Of a stretch of 64,000 nucleotides of DNA, positions 23,061 to 35,045 are shown piece after piece. The first letter of the stretch is position 1; each line of letters starts with the position of its first letter. A program made the translations under genes and the position numbers. Below the pieces are notes generated by a model that ran no database searches, had not been told where the DNA came from, and worked only from the letters and a program-made list of their open reading frames with translations. The stretch is from Chaunax sp. Z400 (lineage: Eukaryota > Chordata > Actinopteri > Lophiiformes > Chaunacidae): the NCBI GenBank assembly GCA_037577475.1, contig CM075186.1, forward strand, positions 6,261,501 to 6,325,500, in the 5' to 3' direction.

Positions 23061-25295
23061 TTAGATTTGACCACAGCACAAATGTTCTCTCAAGGTCGCT
23101 TTGACAGCAGCAGAAGAGTAACTCATCTGAATGTGGGATTTGGACTTGCATCTGCCTGTTTCAGTCAAATCTAACGTACATTCTGCCCCACAGAGTCACA
23201 TGCAGCAATGATTGGCCACAACCTTTCAGGAAGGAGTCGTTACATTTAGAGGAGAGCACATGCTGTGAGGTTCCCTTTCATGGTGACCATGTTTCTGATT
23301 TGGCACAGTTCAGTCCTTGGGGAGGATGAAAACAGCTGTGCGACACACACACACACACAGATCTTTATTCCCAGTACCCATGCTGACTTTAATGCTTCAG
23401 TTTTGACTTCCATGCTACAATCATGAGGGTCACATTCAAATGCAAATATGTTTTAACAGTATTCCACTAATATTGCAACGGTATATTACAGGTGATGTTT
23501 CATAATAAGAAGACTTAAACATTTGTTCTCATTTTAACAAGACGACTTATTAATGACAGACTAAATGATTGTCGCTTTTACTTAATTAATGTTCTGTTTT
23601 CTTATCCTTGAGAGTCAAATGTTCTGGTCGGTGTGCAAACATTCTTAAAAAATATACCCTTTAAACAATGCAAATGCAGTCATTACCATTTTCCACGTTT
23701 TGCAGCAGATAACACCAGATTTTCTTTCCCTTCGCCATCACCTGACAGCCACACCCATTTACACACCTGTTCATAATTGCCTCATCTGCTCTGCAGTTGC
23801 CAGGCCTCGTCCACCCACTTCCTCAGCTAATTCCACTCTCCCTCGTTAACCCTGCAGATATTTAACCAGGGCATTTTCATTGAGACTAGTGTTAACTTTG
23901 TCATCTATTTTTTGCTTAAGTTTTAGTCCTGTCTCAAATGTCCTTATTATTTTTATTTATATATTTTTCATTTGTAGTCAACATTATATTATTTATGTTA
24001 AAGAACATTGAAAAACAACATTGTGGAACGGGGTCCTTTATCCAGATCAAATCGAATGTGTTTATTTTTTTGTTAATTCCAGCCAACAAACAAAGAAACG
24101 GACATAACCTGCAGAAATTGGCAGCCGTCAAAATGTATTCATGCTTGAGAATAAACACCAATGAAAAAGTCAGATTCCTCATGTTTGTTGCTGTAATTCA
24201 CCGTGCCGTGTAACGTATTCTCATCCATTTAACGGTGACCATATACTGGATTCCCTGCCTTTACACAACCCCAGAGTATTTACAGGAATGTTATTTCTTG
24301 CGATTAAGCTAGCAGCTTGAGGGCAAGATAAAGCAGGTGGAACTACTTCCACCTATATTAATGCTATTCAGCGACCGTGAGCTAATGGCCAACACAAGAT
24401 GGGCTTTATTTACCCAACTCATTCAAATCAAGCTGCTACTCCCTGACTATTCCTGGCCTCACAGCAACACGAGTGGAGGAGGATTAACTTGTATTACATG
24501 CTTTACCATGATGCTGGCTTGCACAAATCCTTTTACTTCCTCTCTTCCTCTTCTCCTGCTGACTTAACACTGGAGTGTGTATAAAACCAGACAGAACATC
24601 TGTCCTTGCAGTGAGTTATCACATTTTATTGGGAGACTATTTTCTTTTTAATTAGATATAGAAGTAGGTACATGAAGCAGTTATGCTGACCCCACAGACC
24701 CATTTATTTAACGACGATTGCTTTCAGATCGTCATCGTGTCTCCAGGGATCATATTGTCACCTGAGTCCCCAAACACCCTTGGCACTTAATTAATCAATT
24801 GATGCGATTGAGTGGCCTCTGTGTGAGAGACATAATGAGCTCCTGATTAAAATCGTTACAGGAGGACCTGTAGACACCGTCATGGCTCACCGGGCTTGCA
24901 GTGGTACTGAGCTCCACAGAGGCATTTTGTAACGTGGCTGAAAAATTTAAGAGATGAAGTCCACTAATAAAACATAATTGCATAATCTAAATAAAAGGTA
25001 TGTGAGTGTGTGTGCATTATTTTTCAATCTCTTTAATTTCCTAATACATCTAAGGCCAATTCTTAAATTAACTGTGTGCACACTGAAGAACATCAGAGCA
25101 GCTTGGACGGTTTTAATGTAGATTTTAAGAAGTGTTGGGGAAGCCTCTCGAAAGCATGGAAGACACCAATTACCACACTGTGGAACAAGTTGAACTACAG
25201 CAAAGTGACTCTAGGGAGTCACTGTTCTGCAAAAGATATGATGTACATGAAAAATGAAATTTCAACAAAAGATAAAACAGGTCACATGTAAGTTA
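23061..25295. other. Non-coding stretch, one CA repeat
   Basis: No gene is seen. A short CA repeat is at 23343-23359. The segment 23720-23880 (CA- and CCT-rich, ending in a 'gatatttaaccagggc' motif) vaguely resembles flanks of fish LTR elements, but I could not define ends. The segment 24690-24960 is homeodomain-site rich (cttaattaatcaattgatgc) and could be conserved non-coding DNA. Confidence 0.45.
23343..23359. repeat. (AC)n microsatellite
   Basis: About eight uninterrupted AC units; a simple sequence repeat. Confidence 0.85.
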
Positions 25296-25465
25296 GTTTG
25301 TCTCTTTGTCAGCAGGATCACGTTGATTTTCATGAAACTTGGTGGAAGGAAGCATGGGTCAAGGAGGAACCCAACCAATTTTGGAATGCTTGCAGATTTG
25401 CATTTCTTAGAAGAGCAGACTATTGTCAATGTGGAGGTAAGTGCTCTCCCACTTTTCAAGAGATT
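25296..25465 (+). repeat. Repeat copy E of the 'cctccgccaagg' family, internally deleted
   Basis: The head is well kept: tttgtctctttgtcagcagg, atcacgttgattttcatgaa, acttggtggaaggaagcatg, gtcaaggaggaacccaacca, attttggaatgctt. The text then jumps to the far end of the family, gtggaggtaagtgctctccc. The internal part is therefore missing. Two overlapping frames are open through the copy but correspond to repeat sequence, not genes. Confidence 0.65.
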
Positions 25466-27479
25466 GAATATGTACATATACTGAAGTATATGAGCATATA
25501 CAGAGGATTAAAAGATAAAATGGAATTTGTGAGCTGACTAAAAAAAAAAAAGGAAAAAAAAGACAGAAACAATATAGCATTTACAGCATTACACCATGTT
25601 TTATGTCTTCCTAAAATTACAGGTGAGAAATCCTTTGAGACAAAGCCACAGACTCACCTTAGTTATGGCTCCCATATAACAGAAATCCAATATATAAATA
25701 AATGATATGTTAATGAAGGCACTGAGAAAGCCGGAGGGGAACACTTCCAAAACGGTTCCTGTTGAGCCTGACATCATTCCGGTGGCCCTGCTCCAGTCAA
25801 TGCATTTCTTCCCGGGTCATTGGTCACACAGTATATCAAGCTTCATCAGTTTCCAATGTGGCACCTCTGGAAACTTCAAGGCCAAAAGGAAAAATTCTTA
25901 ATGTCAAGGATCAAAATCCACAGATGAACCCCCCCTTGCCCTTCTTGCTGAATTTCAGACTAATGGTCCCACAATTCTTCATAGAAGAAGAAACTGAGGG
26001 CAGAGTTTCTAGTTATTAAGGTATGTGCTATTGCCGTTTTGGCACTGGCGTATTATCTAGCATGAAACTCATCTCAAAAACATCCTGTTTTTGGCAGTAA
26101 TCATTACTTTAATACAGCCTACATGATAATGTATTTCATCTATTTCATCTTATTTTAGTGGACATCTTTCTCATTCTTTTTATTTGTTTACATTAAAGCC
26201 AACTGAAGCATCATTTGGACAGTATTGTTGTAATTTTTTAATTAGACCAAAATCACACATCACAAAGGTTTACAACTACTGTAGATAATAGAGATTTTTT
26301 TTTACTTAAAAATATGTGAAAAAACCCAAAAACTTTTTAACTCGTTCAATCTGACTTTTTCATTTTCATCTTAAATCTATTTTTGTAACTCCCTCACATC
26401 GTGTCACCCTGTCACATCAACAGAGACATGCATTTACCTCTTATCTACCCTCGCTGTCATTTGCTTGAATGCATTTCAACCCTTGACTTGTTCTAACGTA
26501 CCATTACGGATGAGGAGGGGGAAAAAAGGATTTTTGAAGTGAATGGTGTCAAAACTGTTTGCTTTTTGCTCCATCAAGAAAAGCCTCGAAGCAGCTTTCA
26601 TGCTCACATCTACCAGTTGACATCTTTACCACATTATGCTTCGTGGGTCGTTTTGAGGTTGTCTGGTGTCGTTGTATCAGGCAATATCTGAGTAAACCTA
26701 GGCCCTTTCTTTATCTCTCTATTGCAGCTTTCCATCCCTCAGTGAGGGAAAAAAACCCCTGATGTTTTCACAACCCCTTGACGTTTCAAGCAATTGCAAT
26801 ATCAGCAAAAAGAGCTGAAGTAAATATACTGTGGTATTGATCGGTCACGCATTAGCATTTTAGTAGATTAAGTGTGAAAACCACGGGGGGTGTTCAGTTT
26901 CTCTATTCTGCCGTCAAAGTGTCAGTCATCAATCTCCTCGCACACATGCTCCTATGAGGCATCTGTCAGTGAAGGCTACATACGGCCACCATTCTGATGT
27001 TATAATCTTAGGGGTAAACTGCATCCATTTCCCTTGTTTCAATTAAACCAGATCCAGGTGATATTTAAAGCTCAAACAGCAGGACAACACTGCATCGATA
27101 AGGTGAACCTGCAAGGAGCCTGTGTGAAGAATCATGCTGAGTGTCCCATGACAGTAGTTGTGCTCTGGTGGTTAAGATGCATTTATATGGCTGCGAGGGT
27201 AAATTAAGGGAATTTTAGATGCCAATGGAACGAGAAAATCTCTCATAATTACAAATGCATGCAATATGCAGCTGCAGCGGCCAGTTAGCCATTTCAAACG
27301 TGCTGCATTTTTGTTTTAAATGTTATTTTTTGGAGGCTTTAATACAGAAACACATTACCAGTTAACTGATTGGAGAAATGCACTCCTTTGCATTGGAGAA
27401 AGAGGCATAGGGTTTGGATTAAGAGCAGCAGATCTTTAGGGAGGATCACTGCCCACCGTTCAGCTGGACCACTGCAGAT
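25466..27479. other. Non-coding stretch, nothing clear
   Basis: Frames open between 25700 and 26020 on the plus strand without recognisable domains or splice signals. Poly-A-like text at 25540-25562 follows no identifiable element. No gene is called. Confidence 0.45.
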
Positions 27480-27720
27480 GCAGAAAAGAAATCCAGGATG
27501 GGAGCCACGATAGCCCAGCTTTGCCTGAAGGCTGCTTCTGGATAACAACTGTGTGCAGGAAACTGGACAAATGGGACTGGCCAATAAGTGACTGCTGTGT
27601 CCACATCTTTACGGGGACCTGTCTCCACCATAATGTCCTGGATCAAGGTGTTACACTCAATGTGTGGAACCTTGTTCCAATCACAGAGTACAGGACAATG
27701 TTGGGTGACCATCATTGATA
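27480..27720 (+). mobile_element. LINE endonuclease fragment, catalytic motif decayed
   Basis: In one plus-strand frame the text reads RKLDKWDWPISDCCVHIFTG followed by TCLHHNVLDQGVTL. This aligns with the start of the AP-type endonuclease of fish L2/CR1/Rex1-like LINEs, where a 'vrSLdNKmdel' block precedes '(D)CCV-F-TETWL-(x)n-D-aV-L'. Here the catalytic Glu of the ETW motif is replaced by Gly and the Trp by Cys, so the enzyme is inactive. The upstream text aatccaggatgggagccacg is shared with the second fragment at 62.6 kb. The frame closes at about 27718. LINE identity is well supported; the exact clade is not. Confidence 0.7.
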
Positions 27721-30700
27721 TTTGGTGCTCAAATGTAGTCACTGATGGACAATGTTTTCCAGATGTTAAACTTGTAAAGTGAAGATGCATATTATCATCA
27801 CATCACCTCAAAGCTGTTATTTTACATTAACCTAGGTGCAAATTTAAAAATTGCATAGAATTACTTCCTGTGTGTGTGTTCTTATTTATTTTTTATTATA
27901 TTTTACTCTAAATGTTTTCACCTTTTTATGTTGTATTTGGTATGAAGGCGACTACAAACTTTCATTTCACTTTGCCACCCTGTGTTGAAGGGGAAAATTC
28001 CAAAATATACTGAAAGTAACATTTAAATTTTAATTCAAAGTAATTCACTTATAAAGGAAAACATCCTCTACAATTATAAAATAACGAAATTGTGCTTTAT
28101 TTGAATTATTAGTGGTTCATGGAGCTTTTTGAAACAGAAATCTGGTTTCTATTTTCAGCAATGCTGTCAAGCACTAATTTAATTGATCACTTTTAGATAA
28201 TTGTGCTCGGCAGATTTAATTTCTAAAATATTGTCTTTGAGGCTGTATGAGAAGTACCAATAACATTAGAGCCTGATTTATGACTGAAGCATATGAAGAT
28301 AAACCCTCTTAATAGGCAGGTACAGCATCAGACATGACAAGCAGAAATAACAGTCACATTTTCACCAATAACGACTGCTACCATTACAGTAATAAGACAA
28401 CAGCAGACCTCTGAATATAAGTGAGGTTTATTGATGGCTATAAAGTTATTATGCTATCTAGTGAGAAAATGCTCCCAAACGGAGCTTCCATGATGTTCCC
28501 CTGAGAATGTTTGAAGAACATAAGTGCAGTTCTTCCTCTTTTATTCCTCAGCCACACACCATAGAAAACCAAACAACAAAGACCCTATAATTAAATCCAT
28601 TGGGAGAACAGGAGGTCGCCCGGTTTAGTTCTAGTTCAACCTTGACCTACTTCTCTAAACAGCTGTTAACAATGAGAGCTACCAAGGTGAAAGCAAACAA
28701 ACATGAAAAACACTTTACAGTGGAGCCTCTGAGGGTTAGTTTGGTGAAGGACATATCAAACAGGCAATGACAAAACATCTATTGAGTGAACTGTGGTTCA
28801 AAATATCTTGGTTAGTCTTTATAAACAAATCAAACCTCATACTGAACAGGAATTACTCATTATATTTTTGCAAATTGATCCAGAGCTCAATGTGCATTTC
28901 ATTCTTGACTTCGAAGACAGACAAAAAGTAGGTCGGCGCTCCCTCTGAACCAGCTGGATGCAATGAAAGCATCGGTTCACCAGTGTTTCAACAGGATTTC
29001 AATCTCCATCAAGGAATGTAAGAATGAAGATGAATTTATTGTACCATGTGCAGCTCACAGGGTAGTTTCAGGCAGTACCCTTATGTAGCACTTGGATGCT
29101 TTGTGTCACAGTGAAGACCAAACTGAATATACCACGCAAAGTTTGCCCTTATTCATTTCTATTTCATTTCTATTTTGAGATTGTGAAGGATCCCACTATA
29201 TTCCTTACCTAACAGAGACATACAGAAACAAAGCATGGATAGATTGCATTTTTAGAGCACTTCACCACCTTAACGGGCATTTTGCGTTGCAGTTTTTCCC
29301 ACCATTCCCACCTGCGAGTTAAAAAAAAGACCACACCATTTTATTTGGGATGGATAGGATGATGCTCGGTGGAATGGTTTGGGGTTGAGCAGAGGGACAA
29401 AAAGACGATGAACAAGAGTCGTGGTGTGGCTGGAGCGATTAGGAACGTCGGAGTCGAAACTTTGGGTGAGAGCACATCATAATGAGCATACAGCTTCATC
29501 CTTCCATGGTTTCCATGGTAGAGAAAAATTACCTAGATGGAAGTATTAATCCTGTATTTGATGGTGTGAAGACATCAGAGCACCCGGTATAATCCACACC
29601 AGCAAACTCTGTGTAAAGGAACTGGGACAGCCGGGTTCAGATCGGGGCTGTAGTGTCACCCTACAACAGGAGGGGAGAGAGAGGAAGAACAAGATCGTTG
29701 TGAGTGCTTGAGACAAACGGGGGAGAAAGGGCTCAGACTTGCCTCTGTGGGTCTGTGCAGGTGGTTGAATTAATGGGACACGTGAATTAATTATTGAGAG
29801 AGGGTGGCGTGGTCTTGTTCCTGAACCTTAGTTATAATAAATGTATTAAATAGTTGGGAAAAGTGGGCTACATACTCACACAGTGTTGGCTAATGAGCAC
29901 AATACTAAAGTTTACGAGTGCCCACAGGCCCACAGTGACAAATTGGCAGAGGTGATGCTTCGTAATAGCTTGATACCAGACCTCATTTTGATCCCTGTCA
30001 CAATCCAGCAAACAAACTATTTGCTGTTTTTAACAAAGCCACAACGTCTTTTTCTGAATCTTCCACCTGTCGAAAAGTTTTTAAATTTTTTTTTTAAAGT
30101 TTTAAAAATAAAATCTTTTATCAAAGTTGACTTTGGATGTTTAAAAATGTTGTCATTGAGCTTAATCTTGGATTTTACAGAATTGACCAATACCACCATT
30201 GTGCTGTCTGATGGTACCAAAGGGAAAATATACAATGCAATGCAAAATGAGCCTAAAAAGCAGCTGCCATTGATAACAAGCTGTTAAGAGTAGAATATAT
30301 GTGAAAATGAGATGCGGCACAAATCAGACACTGATTGTCTTCCAACTGAGTCCCCTGATGCCTGCTGCTTCCACATGTGGGTGTTCCTGTCATGGTATGG
30401 ATCAATCTTCTGTTTTATAGAGGCACTGTAACTGGTTTTTCACACCCTTTTCCCACTGATATCTTTGGACCTGCCAGGATCATTTGCATGCTGCGTAGAC
30501 CTCCGCGGTGACAGCTGTGAGTTATGATAGATAGTAGAGTTGGCATTCCTGGGAAAGTGACACAATATTCTGCAGTTTGATGTTTAATGGAATCCCAGCA
30601 ATCCGATCCATTTGATGCATCCAGAAGGCCTGTAGCCACCGAGACAGGAGGAAGAGCACCTTAAAAATGAATGAACTTGAAAATGAGAAGGTTAACATGA

Positions 30701-31654
30701 TTTATGCTGAAACAAAGCGGGGGGAAAGCTCATTGAAATGATGAGGAGCACCCTCTGAATTCATTGCTTCTGAGCGACGATGAGCGGAATGTAATGTCAT
30801 TCATCTTCATTTTTCATCATCTGCCTATTGTCTTCCAATCTATGAATGACAGGAGAGCCAGCGCCGTTTGTATGCTTATAATTTCCCCTTTCATATCATA
30901 GACTGACACCCATGTAGCAATATTCTGTCAGAAACTCTGAATGTGATTAAAAAGAAAAGTGTAATATCTTCACCTAGAGATCCGTTCTCACTGCTGAAGG
31001 GATATTTTTGACTATTAACCATTTAGAAAGGGGCAATTATCTATGCAGCCAAACCACATAACAATGCAGGTGGCATTTATTTTTAAATGCAAGTAAAATA
31101 CAATTATTAGGGTTACATGTCGATAGTCATCCAATAAAGACTTGTTGAACAATAATGTACTTTTGAACATCATTCTGTTCCACTCATACATTTATACATA
31201 TTCACTCCTGTGAGATTACCTGTACAACCACAGGCTTTCGTCTCTTTGCCGAGAATTGATTCAGAGCTGCAGAAGGTGCTTTGTTTTTTAAAAAGGTACC
31301 TGTGTATCTGTAATGCATTTTTAAATTCAATCCAATAACCCAGTGCTAAGTAGTCTCGAAACTATACCGGCACTGTATCCTTTTTGTATACTGATCTAGA
31401 ATAAATGATGATTTGTATGGCTGAGCTCACACCTTATCACCTCAAGTATTCAATTGAATGCACTGTGTGACTGGTCCACTAATGCAGGAGCTACAACCCA
31501 GACACACTGTGGTTTCGTGAAGTCGAATGTGGTGTATTTGACAGAAAAGAAAAGGTTTTCTGGAGAGGATAAATTTCAAAATGCAAACCTACTTTATGTA
31601 AGTTATCTATGTGTTCCCTCAAAGCTTAAATCAAAGGCAAATGGACATCTTTTT
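27721..31654. other. Long non-coding stretch, no gene seen
   Basis: Four kilobases with no recognised gene or element. The segment 28120-28330 is rich in TAAT cores (ctaatttaattgatcac) and could be conserved non-coding DNA. The longest frame, about 29883-30287 on the plus strand (134 codons), has no ATG at its start, no splice signals of note and no recognisable domain. 29000-29100 shows a 'gaatttattgtacc' string reminiscent of fish repeats, but it is too short to call. Confidence 0.5.
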
Positions 31655-31830
31655 AAGGTTTGACGACCTTTCGCCTCTCTTCCAAGAGGCTTCATCAGTT
31701 GTAACATCAATTCTGATTAGGAATTCCAGGTATTTAATCTGTTTACCCACCCATCATACCACTTGTAACCTGACTGACCCTAACAAGCCACAATAGGGCA
31801 GGATGGGTCAACGGTACGTGTGACCTAACG
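31655..31830. repeat. Dispersed fish repeat with 'GCCTCT..AGAGGC' hairpin
   Basis: The text gacgacctttcgcctctctt, ccaagaggcttcatcagttg and caggtatttaatct matches a common fish repeat whose usual form is 'gacgtttcgcctctcatccaagaggcttcttcagtt' with a later 'cccaggtatttaa' block. The family hairpin is preserved: GCCTCT at 31672 pairs with AGAGGC ending at 31689. I suspect a Penelope-like or other retroelement terminal region but am not sure. No coding content. Confidence 0.5.
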
Positions 31831-32124
31831 ACGTTCAATGTGTCAATGATCTCACAAAACGAGCGTCTTTTCTGCACTGAGCGCTGTATGTTTGTGCTGC
31901 CATTTCTACACTCAGTATTTGTTAATAAAAATAAACTATCTGCAAATTTAGGTACTTGCAACACAAATAACTTCCGTATCATAGCAACCAAAGCGCCTCA
32001 GCTGAAAAATGCTGCACCTCCAAAGCGCTCGCTTGAAGAGCACCTGGCATTTTCACCTGGGAAAAAAAACACTTTGGTGGACAGAGGTAATTATTCCAAC
32101 AGTACCAGTCCTATCTCTCACCGG
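31831..32124. other. Non-coding spacer between repeats
   Basis: An open frame of about 112 codons spans this spacer and enters the next repeat. It has no recognisable domain and is not called a gene. Confidence 0.45.
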
Positions 32125-32272
32125 ATCATCACCAAAATTTTATTCCCTCTAGGCTATGCTCGGGTCCATCTTTGGTGAAAATGTAATGCAAATCCGTCCT
32201 TTAGTTTTTGCATAATAAACAAACAAACAAAACAAACCGATCACATAACCTCCTTGGTGGAGGTAACAAATG
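32125..32272 (-). repeat. Repeat copy F of the 'cctccgccaagg' family, terminal part
   Basis: On the plus strand the copy ends tagtttttgcataataaaca, aacaaacaaaacaaaccgat, cacataacctccttggtgga and ggtaac, which is the reverse complement of the family's left terminus. Preceding blocks (atcaccaaaattttattccc and tctttggtgaaaatgtaatg) also fit. This is the best-preserved terminus in the window and shows the family's inverted-repeat tip clearly (cctccttggtggagg is nearly self-complementary). Confidence 0.7.
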
Positions 32273-32514
32273 CACATGGTATTCAACAGGCATAAATGGC
32301 TTAAGCCTGAGCCATGGCAGTTAAACATTTCAGACAATGTACTCAAATGAAAAGGTTTTCTGAATGTAAACTATACTGTAAAGGCCTGTATTCTACAGTG
32401 TCAGTATGTATCTGTATGTTTGACGGACACATTACTTGGAATTTTTTTTTTTTGCCTTCATCATTAAAGTGACCTTGTCAATGCATGCCCTTTATCTGGC
32501 ATCTCATGAAACAA

Positions 32515-32665
32515 GTTTGCATTGCATGCTCAACACTCTAGTCCCACTGGCGAGTGGCCATTCACTCAAGGCATCCAATTAATGACCCTGTCAATCATGC
32601 GCCAGAGGCAACGTCTATGAAAGCACTGAGGAATTACTGATGACATCTCTGTGATGATTGGTCCA
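32515..32665. promoter_or_regulatory. Candidate regulatory block with PBX/MEIS composite site
   Basis: CTGTCAATCA at 32588-32597 is the exact reverse complement of TGATTGACAG, the composite recognition sequence for PBX together with MEIS/PREP TALE homeodomain factors. Eleven bases upstream lies a CCAATTAATGA homeodomain-type site, and downstream a gaattactgatgacatctct block. The block has more balanced composition than its surroundings and no repeat signature. Site identity is seen directly; regulatory role and conservation are inference. Confidence 0.3.
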
Positions 32666-34769
32666 ACAAACACTTTTTTTTTCTTTAATTCAGAATTTGC
32701 CACACTTCTTAGGCTATGGAATCCAGTATGAACCTTAAGTATGGGACTTTTTCATATTAACCAACATTCAAGCCCTCAACAAAGAAGTTGACACAATGCT
32801 GATGTGTTGTATCAGAGTCTGGCAACTTTCCTGTGCTGGTGCTCCAGGGTGGATGCATTTTGTGTCAGCAAGCAAATATTGTTTTGCCAGAGCTGAGGAG
32901 GGAGCACTTGTAAGCTACAGCATACAGACGTATGTTGGAGCCTATGGCGCCATAAGAACATGGACAGTGTTTATGTAATTACTCTTGGAGACAGACTTAC
33001 TGCACTGCAGGTTTACGGTGGCTCTGACAAATGTAAATGGGATGCTTTGCACGAAAAAAAACCCACACAGTGGTAGCCTGTGTGTGCCAGCTGGGCAGAG
33101 AGGAACAGGCACCCCAGTCTGCAATCCTCTGACCAATCCATTGCCTTCATTGTGCATGCAATAAATTAGCCAGGCTTGGCTGGGTGTGCAAATTCAGTGC
33201 CAATCACCGCATCAACAAGCTCTTTGTTGACATCTGCCCTTAATCCTCCACCCATGCTTATTATGAACAACATGGCTTTTGATTGCTTCTCAAGGCACAG
33301 GCGAGGAAAGTAAAATAACTGAACTAATGAGAGAGAGAATATAAAAAAAAAAGGGATTTGACAAAGAGCAACAGAGGGACTAACATCATTTGGATCATTT
33401 GTAGTCTTTCAGTGATTGGATGAATAATGCAGTATGCTGTTTTCTACTGTATCAGCACTCGCATTGTTTTCATTTTACAAAGATTCTGAGTGACAGAAGT
33501 TGTGCAGCTTTAATAAACTTGGCTATCCTCACTCACCATTATGGTTTTGCTGACTTTCGTCTCGCTCTGAAGTCACTTCATCACTCTTAGTCCCTTAGAT
33601 ATTTTTTCTGAGCTGAGAGCCCATTCTCCTTGCACTCAATACGTCTTCCCCAGTTTCAGCATCACGATGACACCAGCACATGGAATGGCTTCGCAAGTGG
33701 CTCAGTAACACAGAAATGGGACAATAAAGCTGCAGGCTCTGCGTTCATTGTGAGTGCATTTCGGCACCGTGAATGTGTAACATAATTCTGTTTGAGTCAT
33801 TAGATTACACATACGGGTGATAATGTATGTGTATCCCATTTCTTCAGCAGTTGGGTTGTGACACTAAATTAAAGCTAAATCTTTACCTTGTCATGTGTGC
33901 AGGGTGAAACCAAGTTCATGTATTTAAAAAATATACAACAAGCTGATGGCATTACAATCATTCACCCCTAAAGACAAATACTGCATGAAACATTATTACA
34001 AGTAATAGAAGGCATTCAGAAAAAAATCTTTTTCTCCATTTTTGTGAGTAATTTCTGTACTTTTTCCTATATTTGCAACACAGACACAGCATTTACATGG
34101 CAAAAATGGTGAATTGGCCCCCCCCAAAAAAACATGGATTTTTTTCTTCTAATATATATTCCACTGCAGCACAAATATTTAGTGGCCATACCCTGATTGT
34201 AAAGTGTCACCAGTCAGATATTACATACTCTATGAATGTGATACTCTAACATGTAAATCTGACCTTGGTTCATATATGTTTTCAGGTCTGTAAACATACA
34301 TTCACCCTCTCTTATGCAACCCGACTGAGGTTACTCAGATTCTTACTTGTGTCTGTTTGGCACAAAACCAATTCAAATGGTTCTGCCTGCTTGGACACAG
34401 GCTATCTTGAAGCTCTTTCAGCTGTGGTGGATGGCTCATTACATTTTATTTGCCATGATATGCAGAGCTCGGAGTGCCCAGAAGGACTAAGCTTCATCTG
34501 GGGTGTTTAAAACTGGATTCCTGTATCAGACTGTCTGGATTGTGAAAATGGATGGGAAGGTGTAGATGATCACTTTCATGGATTTTATAGACACACTGTA
34601 ATTCTGCTTCTTGCACTATGAAATATGTTTTTTGTTATTTGTCATAGTTAAACTAGAACATTGAAATCCTTCTAGTCAGCCTTAAAACAGAAATAAATGG
34701 TTTTTAAATCTGGGAAAATTAACTCCATGGATTAAACCTGAGGTTTACATGCCAGAGTTGTAAATCAAA
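32666..34769. other. Non-coding stretch, no gene seen
   Basis: No exon or repeat is recognised. The segment 33160-33300 (aaattagccaggc and caatcaccgcatcaacaagc) reads like conserved non-coding DNA, but nothing can be shown from sequence alone. Confidence 0.45.
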
Positions 34770-35045
34770 ATGAAAAAAATACTGGAAAACTCATTAGTCC
34801 CTTTATTTCAAGCAGGATTGATTACTGTAATGCGCTTTTTACTGGTCTCCCTATAAAAAAACACTAAGAGACTTCACAGCTCGGTTATTAACCTAAACCA
34901 AGAGGACAGACACATCAGTCCAGTTTTAGCTGTCATGCACTGTCTTCCTTTAGACATTTACAATTGATTTCAAGGCACTGCTCCTTTATATACAAATCCT
35001 TAAATGGCTTCAAGAGCACTTTGCTCATATTTTCATGTATTGAGG
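34770..35045 (+). mobile_element. LINE reverse-transcriptase C-terminal fragment (L2/CR1-like)
   Basis: The plus strand encodes SRIDYCNALFTGLP (from 34811), then KTLRDFTARL-, TKRTD- and IDFKALLL blocks, then in a shifted frame IYKSLNGF. These are the ordered motifs of the thumb/C-terminal region of fish L2/CR1/Rex1-type LINE proteins (SR-DYCN-LL-GLP, then a RTRR-DHI-PVL block, then IDFKILLL-YK-LNG). Several in-frame stops and at least one frameshift separate the blocks, so it is a pseudogene fragment of about 275 bp. The 3' UTR and tail are not visible. Confidence 0.8.

Noticed and set aside
23720..23880. A possible solo LTR
   Set aside because: Some words resemble fish LTR flanks, but I found no TG...CA ends, no polyadenylation signal in place and no target-site duplication.
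24575..24600. TATA-like gtgtataaaaccag as a core promoter
   Set aside because: A single TATA-like word with no initiator, CpG context or downstream exon is expected many times by chance in AT-rich DNA.
27446..27790. A 114-codon minus-strand open frame
   Set aside because: It is the antisense of the LINE endonuclease fragment, whose motifs are on the plus strand.
29883..30287. A 134-codon plus-strand open frame
   Set aside because: It begins at GTG rather than ATG, is AT-rich with many Leu/Ile/Lys codons, and has no recognised domain or convincing splice sites.
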